Source: Cinnamomum chago
Taxonomy: Eukaryota; Streptophyta; Magnoliopsida; Laurales; Lauraceae
Assembly (NCBI GenBank): GCA_038049695.1
Contig: CP142452.1
Coordinates: forward strand, 74,780,501-74,844,500
DNA length: 64,000 nt
Direction of reading: 5' to 3'
Made by a program: the position numbers and the translations under genes. Under the pieces are notes generated by a model. That model was given only the letters and a program-made list of their open reading frames with translations, searched no databases and was not told the origin of the DNA. Below, piece by piece: positions 1 through 11,904 of this stretch (position 1 is its first letter; each line of letters starts with the position of its first letter).

Positions 1-325
1 TCCAATACCATAGTTAAAAGGTTCCCCTCCTTCTCACCACTGGATTTCACACGTCAAATTTAATTCTGGGGAGAGGGTAGTGTGGAAAATATCCCGATTG
101 TCTGATATCCTTTGAATATTAAATTTAGTGGACCCTCTATCCATGCATAGCAGTTTTCCTTCCCCTTAGCTTTTTAAATATTTATTTGATTATACTAATT
201 CATCATATGTATAAGATCAATGGCTCACATCCAACATGAAAACTCACTCAAAAAGGATGGCTAAGAAGTCAACTATTAATAAATCAATGGCTCTAATCCT
301 TCTCCGTGTCTCCTAGGTGGACAAA

Positions 326-657
326 ATCTTTTGTACTGGATTCATGTGCAAAAATAGTTAATTTACAGGCAATAGAAAATCTGTATCGTTATCCTACAAT
401 ACTAAACTTCATAGAGAATCCAAATGCAAGTAATCCAATTAAAATCCTTTTCATATTTAGCAATGCCATCTTATCACCATAATAACCGTATCCTTATCCT
501 TATCTTTTGTATTGGATTCATGTGCAAGAATGGTTAATTTACAGGCAACAGAAAATCTGTATCTGTATCCTACAATACTAAACTTCGTAGAGAATCCAAA
601 TGCAAGTAATCCAATTAAAATCCTTTTCATATTTAGCAATGCCAACTTATCACCATA
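326..657. repeat. Tandem duplication (period ~176 bp) upstream of MBD copy 1
   Basis: Two direct copies, about 326-481 and 502-657, share long exact stretches such as AAATGCAAGTAATCCAATTA and differ at a few positions. Relatives of this unit recur in the upstream region of the second MBD copy (5880-6350), so the repeat belongs to the duplicated promoter-side region of this gene pair. No promoter motif can be assigned. Confidence 0.85.
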
Positions 658-888
658 GGTTAATGCACCCCTCTCAGTCATTCCCATTTTTAGAAATAAC
701 AACTCATTAAATATAGATGTATGATGGATGAGAAGCGACATCTCAACTTAAAAGAGCACCTTCCTATGTCTCTCTACCTCGAAGCTCTATAGAAACTTTA
801 TCGTTCTTCTTCTTCTTCTCCTGGAGCCAATATCCTTCTCCTTACCAACAGAGTTGGATTCGTATTATGAGATCCTCCTTGGGTTTCA

Positions 889-2383
889 ATGGCCCTCCAC
901 ACAAGAACTATCTGCAAAGAAGTAGAAGAAGTGGTGAGTGATGAATGTGAATCAAACATTTTTGCAATGCCATTTGAAGTGAACCCTGCTCCATTACCCG
1001 CGACAATGGGATTGAGGAGGGGGCGTAAGAAGAAAACTAAGGAGGAGCGTGACGAGTTCTGGTCTCAGAGGCCAGATTGGCTGCCAGAAGGCAGGACAAT
1101 GAATGTTAAAGTCCGGAAGGATGGTGCCACAACAGGCATAAGGGATCGGGTAATTTGGTGTTCTTATTTTTAACCTTTTGATTATACGGATGTCTGAGAT
1201 TTAGAATATAAGATTGGATTTACATAAGAGATCTATTGTTGGGTTCTGTATGTTGTTTGGATTTACATAAGGGTGACATTGTTGGTTTTGTCAAAATTAT
1301 AATCCTTATAAATGTAAATAATTTAAACTTCTGTTCTTCATTGTCTGAGGTGGTTTGAGAACCACACCAGTCCTTTCGTGGTTGGAAACATAAATATCCT
1401 ATTCGTGCAGACTAAGATAAAAATAATTTCTACAAGGCCTATGGATGTTTTTTTTTTCAAAGAAAACTTCTATTCAAATCAATGTCTTTATGAAAATCTT
1501 CCCATCAACATCTTACCCTATTCTCCAATACATCAACATAAGGAAAATCTTTAATTACCATTATGCAGAAGGGAGTACTCGTCGTCGTCGTCGTTCTTCT
1601 CCTCATCATCAAAGCCTTGTCCCAATAGTGTTGGGAATTATATGGAGAATATATATATATATATATATGTTTGTGTGTGTGTATAACATTAAAACCTTTT
1701 TCTATTTATTTTAAAAAAATTATTCAAAGTTTAACCACTTCGGTAAAATTGGTATAATATTAATTCTAAACATAAGCCATAAGATTGATTGTGTATATAA
1801 TAGAATTGGTTAGTTTTGGTATTTACTAGAAAGTTATAATTGAAAATTGTTGGTGTGCTTTCTGTTGCTATTTTTATTTATTGAGTTTATTTATTTGAAA
1901 TTGGTTATTTTGGATAAGCCTTAATATTATCAACTTTTCAGTACTTTTATGAACCAAGGACCAGCCATCGATTCCGATCGAGGAAAGAGGTCGAGAAGTT
2001 CATCAAGACGGGCGAGGTTCGAAGATACAAGCCCAGAACTAGAACCAGAGAATCCAATGTTGTACCTACGGTGAGTTTTAGAATTGTTCTCTTCAAGATT
2101 CACTGTTGAGATTTGATCAATGCTAGAGATTTTCAAGATAATGTGTTTCTTCCTTTCTTTTTTTAAGTCTTCTCAGAACTCCAACCCCACTCCAAGTAGT
2201 GACATGGTGTTGCCTCCAACCCTTGAATTCTACTTCAAGAACTTACAAAGTTACATGAGTATGTTTAATTTTTTTTCCCTCAATTTGTCATTACTGCAAT
2301 ATGTGTTCTGGGTATTGTGGACTTGAGAGATTCAATGCATCACTTGTTCTCACTGTTGGTTTTCAGGAGGTGGTAATGAATAG
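889..2383 (+). CDS. Methyl-CpG-binding domain (MBD) protein, copy 1, four exons
   Basis: This is a plant MBD protein, a family of nuclear proteins in which several members bind methylated CpG DNA. I read exons at 889-1149, 1942-2070, 2177-2258 and 2367-2383, all with GT-AG borders, giving about 162 residues. Exon 1 has a basic stretch (RRGRKKKTKEE) followed by DWLPEGRTMNVKVRKDGA. Exon 2 continues the fold with YFYEPRTSHRFRSRKEVEKF, closely matching the family pattern of a Tyr-rich strand, then FRSKKEV. The exon 1/exon 2 junction splits the domain in phase 0, as expected if it is real. The end is uncertain: exon 3 joined to exon 4 reaches a stop within six codons. A coding-looking Gln/Glu-rich stretch (about 2394-2551) lies just beyond in another frame, preceded by a TAG, so the original C-terminus may be lost. 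A copia LTR starts at 2552. The gene may be functional as a short MBD protein or may be freshly broken. Confidence 0.72.
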
Positions 2384-2551
2384 TCTGAAGTAGGAGCAAC
2401 AACAGTATGAAACAGAAGAGCCAATAGGATTTAAGCAGCCAGTTCCTTCGAACACTGATGGGTTTGAAACAGTAGTTAATATTGAGAGAGAGGAGGGGTC
2501 AGGAAGAACTCATCAATCTGAGATGGACACGGAGAAAAAAGGAGTTGAAAA

Positions 2552-2765
2552 TGTTAGGATAAGCACTTAGGCTGATCCATATAAAGCAAGTGTAGTCCCA
2601 TCATTTCCGTGAGATAAATTTAGATCTCTCAAATATTGACTTTCTGTATTATGTAAGATCTGCTGAATTGTAAAGCTTATCAACATATCTCCATGTATTA
2701 TATATACACTATTAATGAGAATCAATATACTTTGGATTGATATAACACATTCATGGTATCAGAGC
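2552..2765 (+). mobile_element. Ty1/copia-type LTR with primer-binding site, remnant
   Basis: A 198-bp segment running TGTTAGGATAAG to ATATAACACA (2552-2749) has TG/CA ends. Four bases later comes TGGTATCAGAGCC (2754-2766), the classic initiator-methionine tRNA primer-binding site of plant copia elements. No gag or pol reading is visible downstream and no second LTR copy was found in the window. It is either a fragment or the 5' end of a very short element of the TRIM kind. It sits directly on the 3' side of the last MBD coding stretch. It is a broken fossil. Confidence 0.6.
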
Positions 2766-2766
2766 C

Positions 2767-4237
2767 CTAATGATCCTGTGGAATTTGAATACTTGATTTT
2801 GCAAGTGTTAGTGGTGTTAACTATTGCACAAGATCGCCGTTCTTACGGTAGTGTAAAGCTCTAGCATATTCAAATTATCAACTTATGTAATTTGGGACCC
2901 ATTGGAGATTAGATCCCACATAAATGTATGCCCAATGTAATATTTGTATGGAATAATTAGTGAGAAGTCTCTAGAATCGCATAAAACAAAGGCGCAATCG
3001 AAGCTATTTTGCACTAATGCCTCTAGTCCCTTGTGGCTGGGATATGTTTTATCATAAAATAAATAAGAACTTTTAAAGCAAGGGTAACTTGGACATTTTA
3101 GGTGTTCAAATTTAAAGGAAGGACCTCCCACCCTATGAAAAAAGGTTGTGGACCTAAAGCCACAAAGAAAAAATTACAAGACCTGCCACGAAATTCCCCT
3201 ATTTGTATTATCTTAAAGTTAGGGTAATCCCTATTTTCAAGGGACTAACAGTTGTAATCATTCTATAATGAGAGAGCATCGTATGCTTTCCCACTATAGC
3301 ATGTTTACCTCCAGCTATAGTATCCAATTGATTTTTCAGGGTGAGGTGCATTGTCGCTTAGTGATGTGGTAGGGCTCAATCTCACGGTGTTAAATTCTTT
3401 TGAAAATGTAGTGAGCTTTCTTTTTTCTACTGTGCAAAAGTATGTTCAAAGAAGTAGATGGGTCTGCAGATAATATTCCATCCTTCAATTGTTTGAATTT
3501 GTTTTCTAAAGTTATTTGCAAACTCTTGGGTTTTCCATGAGAACATGCGTTTGTCTAGAGATTTTTCGAATTGGAGGAGACACCCTTCTAAAAAAGGAGG
3601 AAAGTTTCTCTGGCGGACCCTTGCAACTTTGTGTTAAAATTATCTTCAACAATATAGCAAATGCAATAGATAGGGTAATGAAAAACACCAATAGAAGCGT
3701 AATCAAGTTGGCCCTTACTAAAGAATGTTTCCAAGGTTACTGTAGGATGAGTTTAAAAGGATAATGGATTGCAGAGCTTGCAATTTGATCTTTATAGTGA
3801 ATCCTTGGGGAGCTTGCACGTTGTTGGTTTTGACTTTGGAGATAATGTTGGATTGGATCTCATCGTCTCATAGTTCAAATCACTTCAAACTTCTCTTGGA
3901 TTTTCTTCTTCTACTTGAACACATCAATCTCTTGCTTGGATTTGAATTTGAATTCTTGATGATGGGAGAATCTTAAATCTTGGATATCAAAGGAGAAGAA
4001 TTTCTTCAATTCTTGGAAATTTGCAACAACTAGCAAGTGAGACCCCTCTTTTGGGCGTGGATAGGGATTCATGCCCAAGGAGGCTCCCTACTTCTTTTTT
4101 CTATCTTTTCTTCTCTTAATTTCTCTCAAAGTTTGGGCCGCTAAGGTGATTGTCTCCTAAAAAAATAAATGAAAACAATGCAATTAATTAATCGTGTGAG
4201 AGTTAAGAAAATCACCTAAGAGCCCAATTTCCCTCCC
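2767..4237. other. Intergenic stretch, nothing recognised
   Basis: No convincing gene, RNA or complete repeat is seen. Short open frames have no recognisable protein motifs. A stretch around 3240-3330 looks vaguely like LTR leader sequence, but I could not pair it with a second copy. Confidence 0.5.
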
Positions 4238-4510
4238 CGTCGGCAGTTGAGAGGGGGAGGGAGGGAGAGGAAGGGGGCGGGGAGGGAAGGAGAGAGAAGA
4301 AGAGGAAAGGAGAGAGGGAGAGAAAATAGAGGAGGGGGAGGGGGAAGAAAGAGGGAGGGAGAGGGGGGAGGGAGGCCCATAGCTTGCCGGCCGAAGCTTC
4401 CGCCGTGAGTTGCCAGCCGGGGATCCCTCCCTGCCGGAGACCGGGAAGGTGGGGTGGGGTGGAGGGAGGGAGAGAATGAGGGAAGAGGGTTGAGGGAGAG
4501 GGAGGGTAAG
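4238..4510 (+). repeat. Purine-rich (G/A) low-complexity tract
   Basis: The plus strand is almost all G and A, with many GGG/GGAGG runs, apart from a short mixed stretch near 4380-4440. The complementary strand gives long Pro/Ser/Leu-rich open frames that are an artefact of composition. Runs of three or more G at short spacing could fold as G-quadruplexes. A C/T-rich transcript leader on the minus strand is another possibility. Confidence 0.8.
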
Positions 4511-5460
4511 TTTAAGAAAAAAAAAATATTTTTTGCGGTGTGGAGAGACAAAAACCCGATGCCAACAAAAGCATTCTTTAAATCTCTGCATTTTATATCC
4601 ATGTCTTCCACAACCCCACTACTTTATTCTTCCCTATATTATAAACCAAATGACCATTCATCTTCTTCTTTCCTACCAGTATAACTGATTTTATTTTCTT
4701 ACTCATGCCTGCTAGTAAACTAACTATGTTTGCAAAGGTGGTGTGACTAGAAAAAAAATACCACCTGTGAGATCTGCCTTTTGGTCAGTAAGATTTAGAA
4801 ATGCGGTTGAGTTATGCTCTTATTTGAATATTGTTGGCGTATTTCTAATTTTTGTTACCTGAAAGTTGGGTTTAGGGTTTTTATATCGATATTTTGATGG
4901 ATTAAATATTGCTTTATTATTTCAATATTTATATTTATTTTATTTTTAAAAAAAATCTCTATATGTATAAAGAAATATCACATTTTAAATTTATTATAAA
5001 TCATATAATATTAATGTATATTTCTTATATAATGAATTAATTGCCAGTGCTAAGCACGGGGCATTTTTTGATAGTTATTATATATGAACCCAATTGTTTT
5101 GACTTAAAAGTAAGAAATTTAAAATTGATTTTGACCATACGCCCAATTGATCTTTGACTGTTGCATTTACATCTTGCATAATGGTTTCCACAACCATTTC
5201 TTGTCCGACCATAACTCAAGTATATTGAGAATTTTGATGATTTAATGGAGTCCCGACCGTTCCTCTTCCTTTTCTCAATGTCTCCACTTAAAGTATTTAC
5301 CAAAAAAAAATAAAAAAAAATGATTATGCATGAACTAACTCTCTTCTCTAACTCTTTCAGAAACGTCTCTCTCTTAAATACGCAGTAACTCCTCTTACTC
5401 TTCCAGAAAGGTATAATGCATACATTTAGGACTCATGAAATGAATTGCATGGACCATCAA
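4511..5460. other. AT-rich intergenic stretch, nothing recognised
   Basis: The sequence is AT-rich with homopolymer runs. No gene with recognisable motifs is seen on either strand. Confidence 0.5.
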
Positions 5461-5489
5461 ATCTTAGTCAGTTTAAAGAATGCTAATTC

Positions 5490-6391
5490 AACATAAGATT
5501 GTGGCTCACATTCAACAAGAAAACTCACTCCAAATGGATGGCTAGGATGTCGACTGATACCAACTTAACGGCCTTGTTCACTCTCCTTGTCTGCATGGTA
5601 TACAAATATTTTTTTGTAATAAGTTGGCATGAACACAAATGCTAACATAATATTTTGGTCATCTCATATCCTTTATATACAAGATTTAGTGGATACTTTG
5701 TCCAAGTATAGCCCTTCCCATCCCACATACCTTTCATATAGTTTATGTATTGTAGCAATTCGTCAAATGTATAAGATCAACGACCCGCATTCAACATGCA
5801 AACTTACTCAAAATGGATGTCTAGGATATGGATATTAGCAAATCAATGTTGCTCATCCTTCATCATGTCTCTAAGGTGTACAAAATCTTTTGTAGTGGAT
5901 TCATGCACAATAATAGTTAATCTACATGTAGTATCTGTATCCTTATCCTCCATTACTAAATTAATAAACAATCAAATGAAATTAACCAAATTAATACCCC
6001 TTTCCATATTTAGCAATGGAAACTTTTCGCCCACACATTTATACTCATGTCTCTAAAGTATACAAAATCTTTTGTAGTGGATTCATTTGCAATAATAGTT
6101 AATCTTTAGGTAGCAGAAAATTTTGTATCCTTATCCTCCATTACTAAACCTCAAAAGGAGTCCATATGCAATTAACCAAATTAATACCCCTTGGTACTCA
6201 TGTCTCTAAAGTATACAAAATCTTTTGTAGTGGATTCATTTGCAACAATAGTTAATCTTTAGGTAGTAGAAAGTTTTGTATCCTTATCCTCCATTACTAA
6301 CCTAAAAAAGAGTCTGACTGCAATTAACCAAATTAATACCCCTTTTCACACACACGCTCGCACGCGCTCTTGCGCGCACACACACACACAC

Positions 6392-6423
<32 letters not shown>

Positions 6424-6860
6424 GATCAATGACTCACATCTAACATGAAAACTCACTCAAGATTGATGGCTAAGTTGTTGTCTATTATAAAATCAATGAT
6501 CTTGATCTTTCTCCATTTCTTAGGTGTAGAAGATCTTTTCTATTAGATGCATATGTAAGAATAACTAATATATGGGTGATAGAAAATATGTACCCTTATC
6601 TTCTAGTACTAATAATAGTTAATCAATGGTGATAATAGATCTGTATCCTTATCTTCTAGTATAAGAATAGTTAATCTATAGGTGATAGAAGATCTGTATC
6701 CTTATCTTCTAGTACTAAATAGAAAATCTGTATCCTTATCTTCTAGTACTAAGAATAGTTAATCAATGGGTGATAGAAGATCTATGTCCTTTTCTCATAG
6801 TATAAGAATAGTAATCTATGGGTGATAGAAGATATGTATCCTTGTCTTCTAGTACTAAAT
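5490..6860. repeat. Repeat-rich upstream region of MBD copy 2
   Basis: An ~80-bp motif with the core AACTCACTCAAAA (or close variants) is seen near 5500-5590, 5778-5860 and 6420-6510. It also occurs near 210-300 upstream of MBD copy 1. A second unit with the core CAAAATCTTTTGTAGTGG occurs three times between about 5880 and 6350. A third, ~50-60 bp unit with the core GTATCCTTATCTTCTAGTA is amplified about five times between 6560 and 6860. The order of motifs matches the upstream region of copy 1, so this is a tandem gene duplication whose promoter-side DNA has expanded. Confidence 0.8.
6349..6423. repeat. Compound microsatellite (CA)n/(TA)n/(ATA)n
   Basis: Alternating CA with CG interruptions is followed by TATATA and then about nine ATA/TAA units ending at about 6423. 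Confidence 0.9.
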
Positions 6861-7170
6861 CCTATAATGAGTTTCACCATAATTAATCAAATCGACACCC
6901 CTTTCCATACTTAGCAATGGAGACTACTCATTCACAGGCCACATGGTTAGTGCCGCCCTCCAAGTCATTCCTATTTTTAGGAACGACAACTCATCACTGA
7001 CAACTATATATAGTGCGCCCAACTATGACAAATGTAAAACAGTTTTAACAATCTCACCATCCATTTTCTGTGCCATAGTTTATTAGGACACATGTACAGC
7101 AGATGCTTGGTGGATGAAAGGTGCCACCTTGAGTTAAAAGAGCACCTTCCATTGTCTCTCTGCATAGAAG

Positions 7171-8281
7171 TGTTGGAAAAATGGTTTAAGAGCTACACTA
7201 GTTTTTGTCAACTTTGAGCCAAAAACTAAGTGGGACCCACTTATCCTTTTGGGTGGGAATATATGGGAATGTAATCTACTTCATGAGTAGATTATGAACA
7301 TGTATTGAGTTGCTCTAATCCATTTAGGAGTGAATGAGAATTGCCTCCTAAACACCACTACTTGAACATGTTAAACATGGAAACAAAAGGAAGTGGTGAA
7401 CTTGCTTCCTACATTGCTTGGGAGAAAAACATTCCTTGGGTATAAATATACTTACCTTGGTAGTATAAGATGAGCCCCAAAGGGCACCCCACTTTTGTGG
7501 AGGAGGGAGGACCTAGATCAAGGTAGGGTCACCACCACACACGTGCGCGCGCGCGCCGCCCCTCACCAAACCGGGCCGGGCCGGGCCTGGGCCTAGGCTT
7601 CACGCGTGAGTTGGGCCTGGCTCGGCCAACTACCCATTTAGTATTTTTTTGGAGAAATTTTATTTAATAAAACTTTATTTTTACAAATGGGATGTGTCTT
7701 TAGTGGTGTGTCCAACTACCCATTGAGGTCTCCAACCTCAAGAGGTGTGTCCGAAATAACATTTGTTCACTGAACAGTCACTGTTCTGAACAGATGCAAC
7801 CCCATGAAAGAGCAGATGCAACCCCATGGAAGAGACCTGTTACAAGCTATTTATATGCATTTTGTTCATGACTTTTGATAATCCAATTCACTGCTATTGC
7901 ATACCATTTCGAGTCATCTTCATTGTCAAAGAGAGAGTCCTGCTGCTGCACCTTTGGTTCGCCTGTCACACAGCTTGTAGTGCTGCAATTGTTGTGAGAC
8001 CGATCATTGTATCCTGGGAGGCAATCGCTGTTGAAGCTCGTACGCACCATTGCGGGGGCGAATTTGTCTTAAGGACATAGTGTTAAAACACTAGCCTTGA
8101 TCAATCATCTTCTGCAAATTCTGTGATTAATTACTTCAACAACAGAGTACTGTTTTCTGCCAGCGACAGTAAGTAAAATTTCCATTACATGTTTTGAGTT
8201 ACGATTGTTCTGTTTCACTGCTATGAGGACTCTAGCCTATATATATATACCGAACTATAACTGTATGTACTCTCACTAACA
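7171..8281 (+). repeat. Copia-A 5' LTR
   Basis: The LTR is 1111 bp with TG/CA ends. A good TATA box (TATAAATATA, about 7441) lies in the first third and a weaker one (TATTTATA) near 7847. A GC-rich alternating CG stretch lies at about 7540-7560. Position 8061-8073 (AATTTGTCTTAAG) is exactly complementary to a stretch just outside the LTR at 8284-8296. Confidence 0.92.
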
Positions 8282-8563
8282 ATCTTAAGACAAATTTTCT
8301 GAGTACACTCTGTTATCAGTTTTACTTTGGTATTTTTGGTTTCAGTCTTTCTCAGTTTTGCTACTAGTTTCTTTCTTTTCTGTTTTTGAAACAAGTAGCA
8401 GAACTTCATTTTGTTCTGTATATCTCTTTCTATTTGCCTCAGTATATGGTAACCAGTTACTGGTTACCATATATTCTGAGTTATTGTTCACAGTACTATT
8501 ATTTTAATTCTGCAGTATATACTCTGTGTTTTATTAAGTCATTTCTGCTTTGTTAAAACAGAC

Positions 8564-9709
8564 ATGGGTATTGAGAAGAATACTCTAGTCACTACTCCTA
8601 TCCCTGCTATGGTGAACCATGGGGAGAAACCTGAAAAGTTCAATGGTATTGAGTTCAAGAGATGGCAGCAGAAAATGTTGTTTTATCTCACTACCCTGAA
8701 TTTGGCTAGGTTCCTCCATGAAGAGTCTCCTGCTCTAATAGATGGCAAGACAGACAAGCAAGTAGTTGTTGTTGTAGAAGCCTGGAAGCATGCTGACTTC
8801 CTTTGTCGAAATTACATTCTCAATGGACTAGACAACACATTATATAATGTGTATTGTTCATTGAAGACTGCTAAGGAATTATGGGATTCACTTGATAAAA
8901 AGTACAAGACTGAAGATGCTGGAATGAAGAAATTCGTTATTGGCATATTTCTTGACTACAAGATGATCGATTCCAAAGCAGTTATCAATCAAGTTCAGGA
9001 ACTTCAAGTAATTCTCCATGAAATTCATGCAGAAGGAATGTCTCTTAGTGAGTCTTTCCAAGTGGCAGCAATCATTGAAAAATTGCCACCACTTTGGAAG
9101 GATTTTAAGAACTACCTCAAGCATAAACGAAAGGAGATGAAACTTGAAGACCTGATAGTAAGATTGAGGATAGAGGAAGACAATCGTGCTTCTGAAAAGA
9201 AAGCAGGAAAAACCTTCACTGAAGCTAAGGCAAATGTGGTGGAACATGGGCAGAATCCCAAGAAGAGGAAGAACAATCCCAACTGTCCAAAACAAGGTCC
9301 CAATGACAACAAGAAGTTCAAAGGGAAATGCTATGTGTGCGACAAACCAGGCCACCGTGCTAAGGACTGTCGTAAGCCCAATGATCAAGGCAATACAAGT
9401 AAGAAACTCGCGCAGGCCAACATGATAGAATTAGACACTCTCTCCACTGATGTTTCAGACATCAATCTTTCTGCTGTGGTCTTAGAAGTCAATCTGGTTG
9501 GTAACACCAGAGAATGGTGGGTGGAGACAGGGGCCACTCGACATGTTTGCTCTATTAAAGAGATGTTCTCCACTTATCAAGCATCAACAGGAGAACAACT
9601 CTTCATGGGCAACTCTGCCACCTCTAAGGTTGAAGGCCAAGGACATGTGGTATTGAAGATGACTTCTGGAAAAAGAACTCACCCTCAACAATGTGCTGCA
9701 TGTACCTGA
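8564..9709 (+). CDS. Copia-A Gag and start of protease
   Basis: About 380 residues. The N-terminal part shows the copia Gag (UBN2-type) pattern with [18 protein letters not shown] near residue 25. A CCHC zinc knuckle, [14 protein letters not shown], lies near residue 258. The frame runs into the aspartic protease region. Gag packages the element RNA into cytoplasmic particles. It is part of a broken element. Confidence 0.85.
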   Translation: MGIEKNTLVTTPIPAMVNHGEKPEKFNGIEFKRWQQKMLFYLTTLNLARFLHEESPALIDGKTDKQVVVVVEAWKHADFLCRNYILNGLDNTLYNVYCSLKTAKELWDSLDKKYKTEDAGMKKFVIGIFLDYKMIDSKAVINQVQELQVILHEIHAEGMSLSESFQVAAIIEKLPPLWKDFKNYLKHKRKEMKLEDLIVRLRIEEDNRASEKKAGKTFTEAKANVVEHGQNPKKRKNNPNCPKQGPNDNKKFKGKCYVCDKPGHRAKDCRKPNDQGNTSKKLAQANMIELDTLSTDVSDINLSAVVLEVNLVGNTREWWVETGATRHVCSIKEMFSTYQASTGEQLFMGNSATSKVEGQGHVVLKMTSGKRTHPQQCAACT

Positions 9710-10083
9710 TAGTCGTAAGAATCTGGTATCATTCTCATTACTGAGTAAGAAGGGTTTCAAACTTGTATTTGAGTCGGATAAGTTTGTACTCACTAAATCT
9801 GGGATGTATGTGGGAAAAGGGTATATGAGCGATGGGCTCTTTAAGATGAATGTCATGACTATTGTTCATAATAAGAATAAGTCTTCTGCTTATATGCTTG
9901 AGTCTTTAATGTGTGGCATGATAGATTAGACCATGTTAATTATGATGCACTATGTAGATTAGTAAACATGGAATGTTTGCCTAAATGTAGTTTTGACTCA
10001 AATATCAAATGTGAAACATGTGTAGAAGCTAAACTCACTAGATCTTCCTTTTAATCTATTGAAGAACTTCTGAACATCTTCAA

Positions 10084-10857
10084 TTGATCCATTTTGATAT
10101 TTGTGACCTAAAGTTTGTTCAAACTAAAGGTGGTAAGAAATATTTTCTTACATTCATTGATGACTGCACAAGATACTGTTATGTTTACTTACTAAGAAGT
10201 AAAGATGAGGCCTTGGAAATGTTCCAACATTACAAGAATGAGGTTGAAAATCAACTTGATAAGAAAATTAAGGTGAAAAGAAGCGATAAAGGGGGTGAAT
10301 ATGAATCACCTTTTGGTGAATTCTGTTCACAGCATGATATTATACACCAAACTACTGCTCCTTATTCACCTCAGCAAAATGGTGTTGCTGAAAGGAAAAA
10401 CAGAACTTTAAAAGAAATGATGAATGCTATGTTAATAAGTTCTGGATTACCTCAGAATTTGTGGGGGGATGCTATCCTCTCTGCAAATTATATTCTCAAC
10501 CGAATACCTCAAAAGAAAACCAATAAGTCCCCCTATGAATTGTGGAAAGGCAAAATGCCTACTTACAAATACTTGAAAGTGTGGGGGTGTTTGGCTAAAA
10601 TGGTGGTTCCTACACCTAAAAAGGTTAAAATAGGACCAAAAACAGTTGATTGTGTATTCATTGGGTATTATCATAATAGGAGTGCATATCGGTTTCTAAT
10701 TCACAAGTCCGAGATTCCCGATATGCATCCTAATGCTATTATTGAGTTAAGGAATGCATCGTTCTTTGAACATGTATTTTCTTATAAACTATCGCAGGAA
10801 ACGAGTTCTCTTAAAAGAACTCATGATACTGCTGGTAGCAGTAATCAAAACCAATAA
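10084..10857 (+). CDS. Copia-A integrase core
   Basis: An rve-type integrase core with FIDDCTRYCYVYLL, then RSDKGGEYES, then APYSPQQNGVAERKNRTL, matching the D, D and E positions of copia integrases. It ends at the point where copia-B was inserted (10860). Part of a broken element. Confidence 0.85.
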   Translation: MIHFDICDLKFVQTKGGKKYFLTFIDDCTRYCYVYLLRSKDEALEMFQHYKNEVENQLDKKIKVKRSDKGGEYESPFGEFCSQHDIIHQTTAPYSPQQNGVAERKNRTLKEMMNAMLISSGLPQNLWGDAILSANYILNRIPQKKTNKSPYELWKGKMPTYKYLKVWGCLAKMVVPTPKKVKIGPKTVDCVFIGYYHNRSAYRFLIHKSEIPDMHPNAIIELRNASFFEHVFSYKLSQETSSLKRTHDTAGSSNQNQ

Positions 10858-10859
10858 GA

Positions 10860-11850
10860 TGTTGGAATTTGAGATTCTTCGAGACAATTAATGAAGAGTT
10901 AAAAATGATTATCCGTTGGAATTATTGTCAACACATTGTCACAAGCATTGCAAACAAGTCAGAGGCCATGGAGACAGAGGTTTCACGAGCTAGAGCGCGA
11001 CTATGCAATTTCCAAACAGCAGCAGACAGCAGCCTCGCGCGCTCGAGCGCGTGAAGGTGCGCTCGAGCGCGCACAGTCGGATTCAGCCAAAGTCGAGACA
11101 GCAGTCTCGCGCGCTCGAGCGCGTGTAGGTGCGCTCGAGCGCGTGAGCGGAGAATTTTTAGGATCTTCACGATTTCGTATTTCTTTGATGGAAATCTATG
11201 TTTAAGATGACCTAATCTTATTTAAGAGGAGATTAGACTCGTGGAAGGGTGTGGGGGAAGTATCTCTTCTATCATACAAAGGTGAGGAGAGTTTTTCAAG
11301 AGAGATTTAGAGAGAAGAGTGATTGTGAGAAGAAGGTGCTGCTGGGATTGCTGTGTTGCAGGTTTCTACAGCAAGTGTGGACGAGAATGTGCTCATGAAG
11401 ATGATGATTCGTTCATAGATAAGTGTCTCTCTGTTTATAACTTAAAATTCAATTTGTAAGGGATTGAGAGAGAGAGATTGTAGAGGGGAAGGGCTGTAGA
11501 AAGAACTAAACTCTTATTCTGTAAAACATCAAGTGGGTGCTTGGTGTTGGGGATTTGGTGATCCTGTCTGTTGGTGCAGACATATTGGAAAGGGAGTAGG
11601 TGCTTCCTAGATAGTGGGTGCTATCTGAAACTCAAGGGTGGGTGCTCTTTGTCGTTGGTGCGACTAAATAGATTCAGACCTATTCCGGATCGGTGTTCGG
11701 AAAGTCTTTGAACCGTGGACGTAGCCTTTTTGGTGAACCACGTTAAATCTGTTGTCCGTGTGTGTGATTTGATCTTTTGTTGTTGAAATTGGACCTGATT
11801 TTAGAGATCACTGATTCACCCCCCCCTCTCAGTGATCGCGATATCCAACA
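10860..11850 (+). repeat. Copia-B 5' LTR
   Basis: 991 bp, TGTTGGAATT to ATATCCAACA. It carries four copies of the 12-bp palindrome GCGCTCGAGCGC (11039, 11059, 11111, 11131) arranged as two near-identical pairs, about 72 bp apart. Confidence 0.95.
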
Positions 11851-11852
11851 AT

Positions 11853-11866
11853 TGGTATCAGAGCCC
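11853..11866 (+). promoter_or_regulatory. Copia-B primer-binding site
   Basis: TGGTATCAGAGCCC starts two bases after the LTR. It is the standard copia site for priming by the initiator methionine tRNA. Confidence 0.93.
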
Positions 11867-11904
11867 GGCTCCCTTGATAAGCTTAACACGCTGAGGGTGA
11901 TCTA

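Noticed and set aside
4184-4611. Minus-strand Pro/Ser/Leu-rich frames
   Set aside because: Products of the purine tract on the other strand; no domain.
8888-9388. 166-codon frame antisense to copia-A Gag
   Set aside because: Shadow of the Gag frame, no recognisable motifs.
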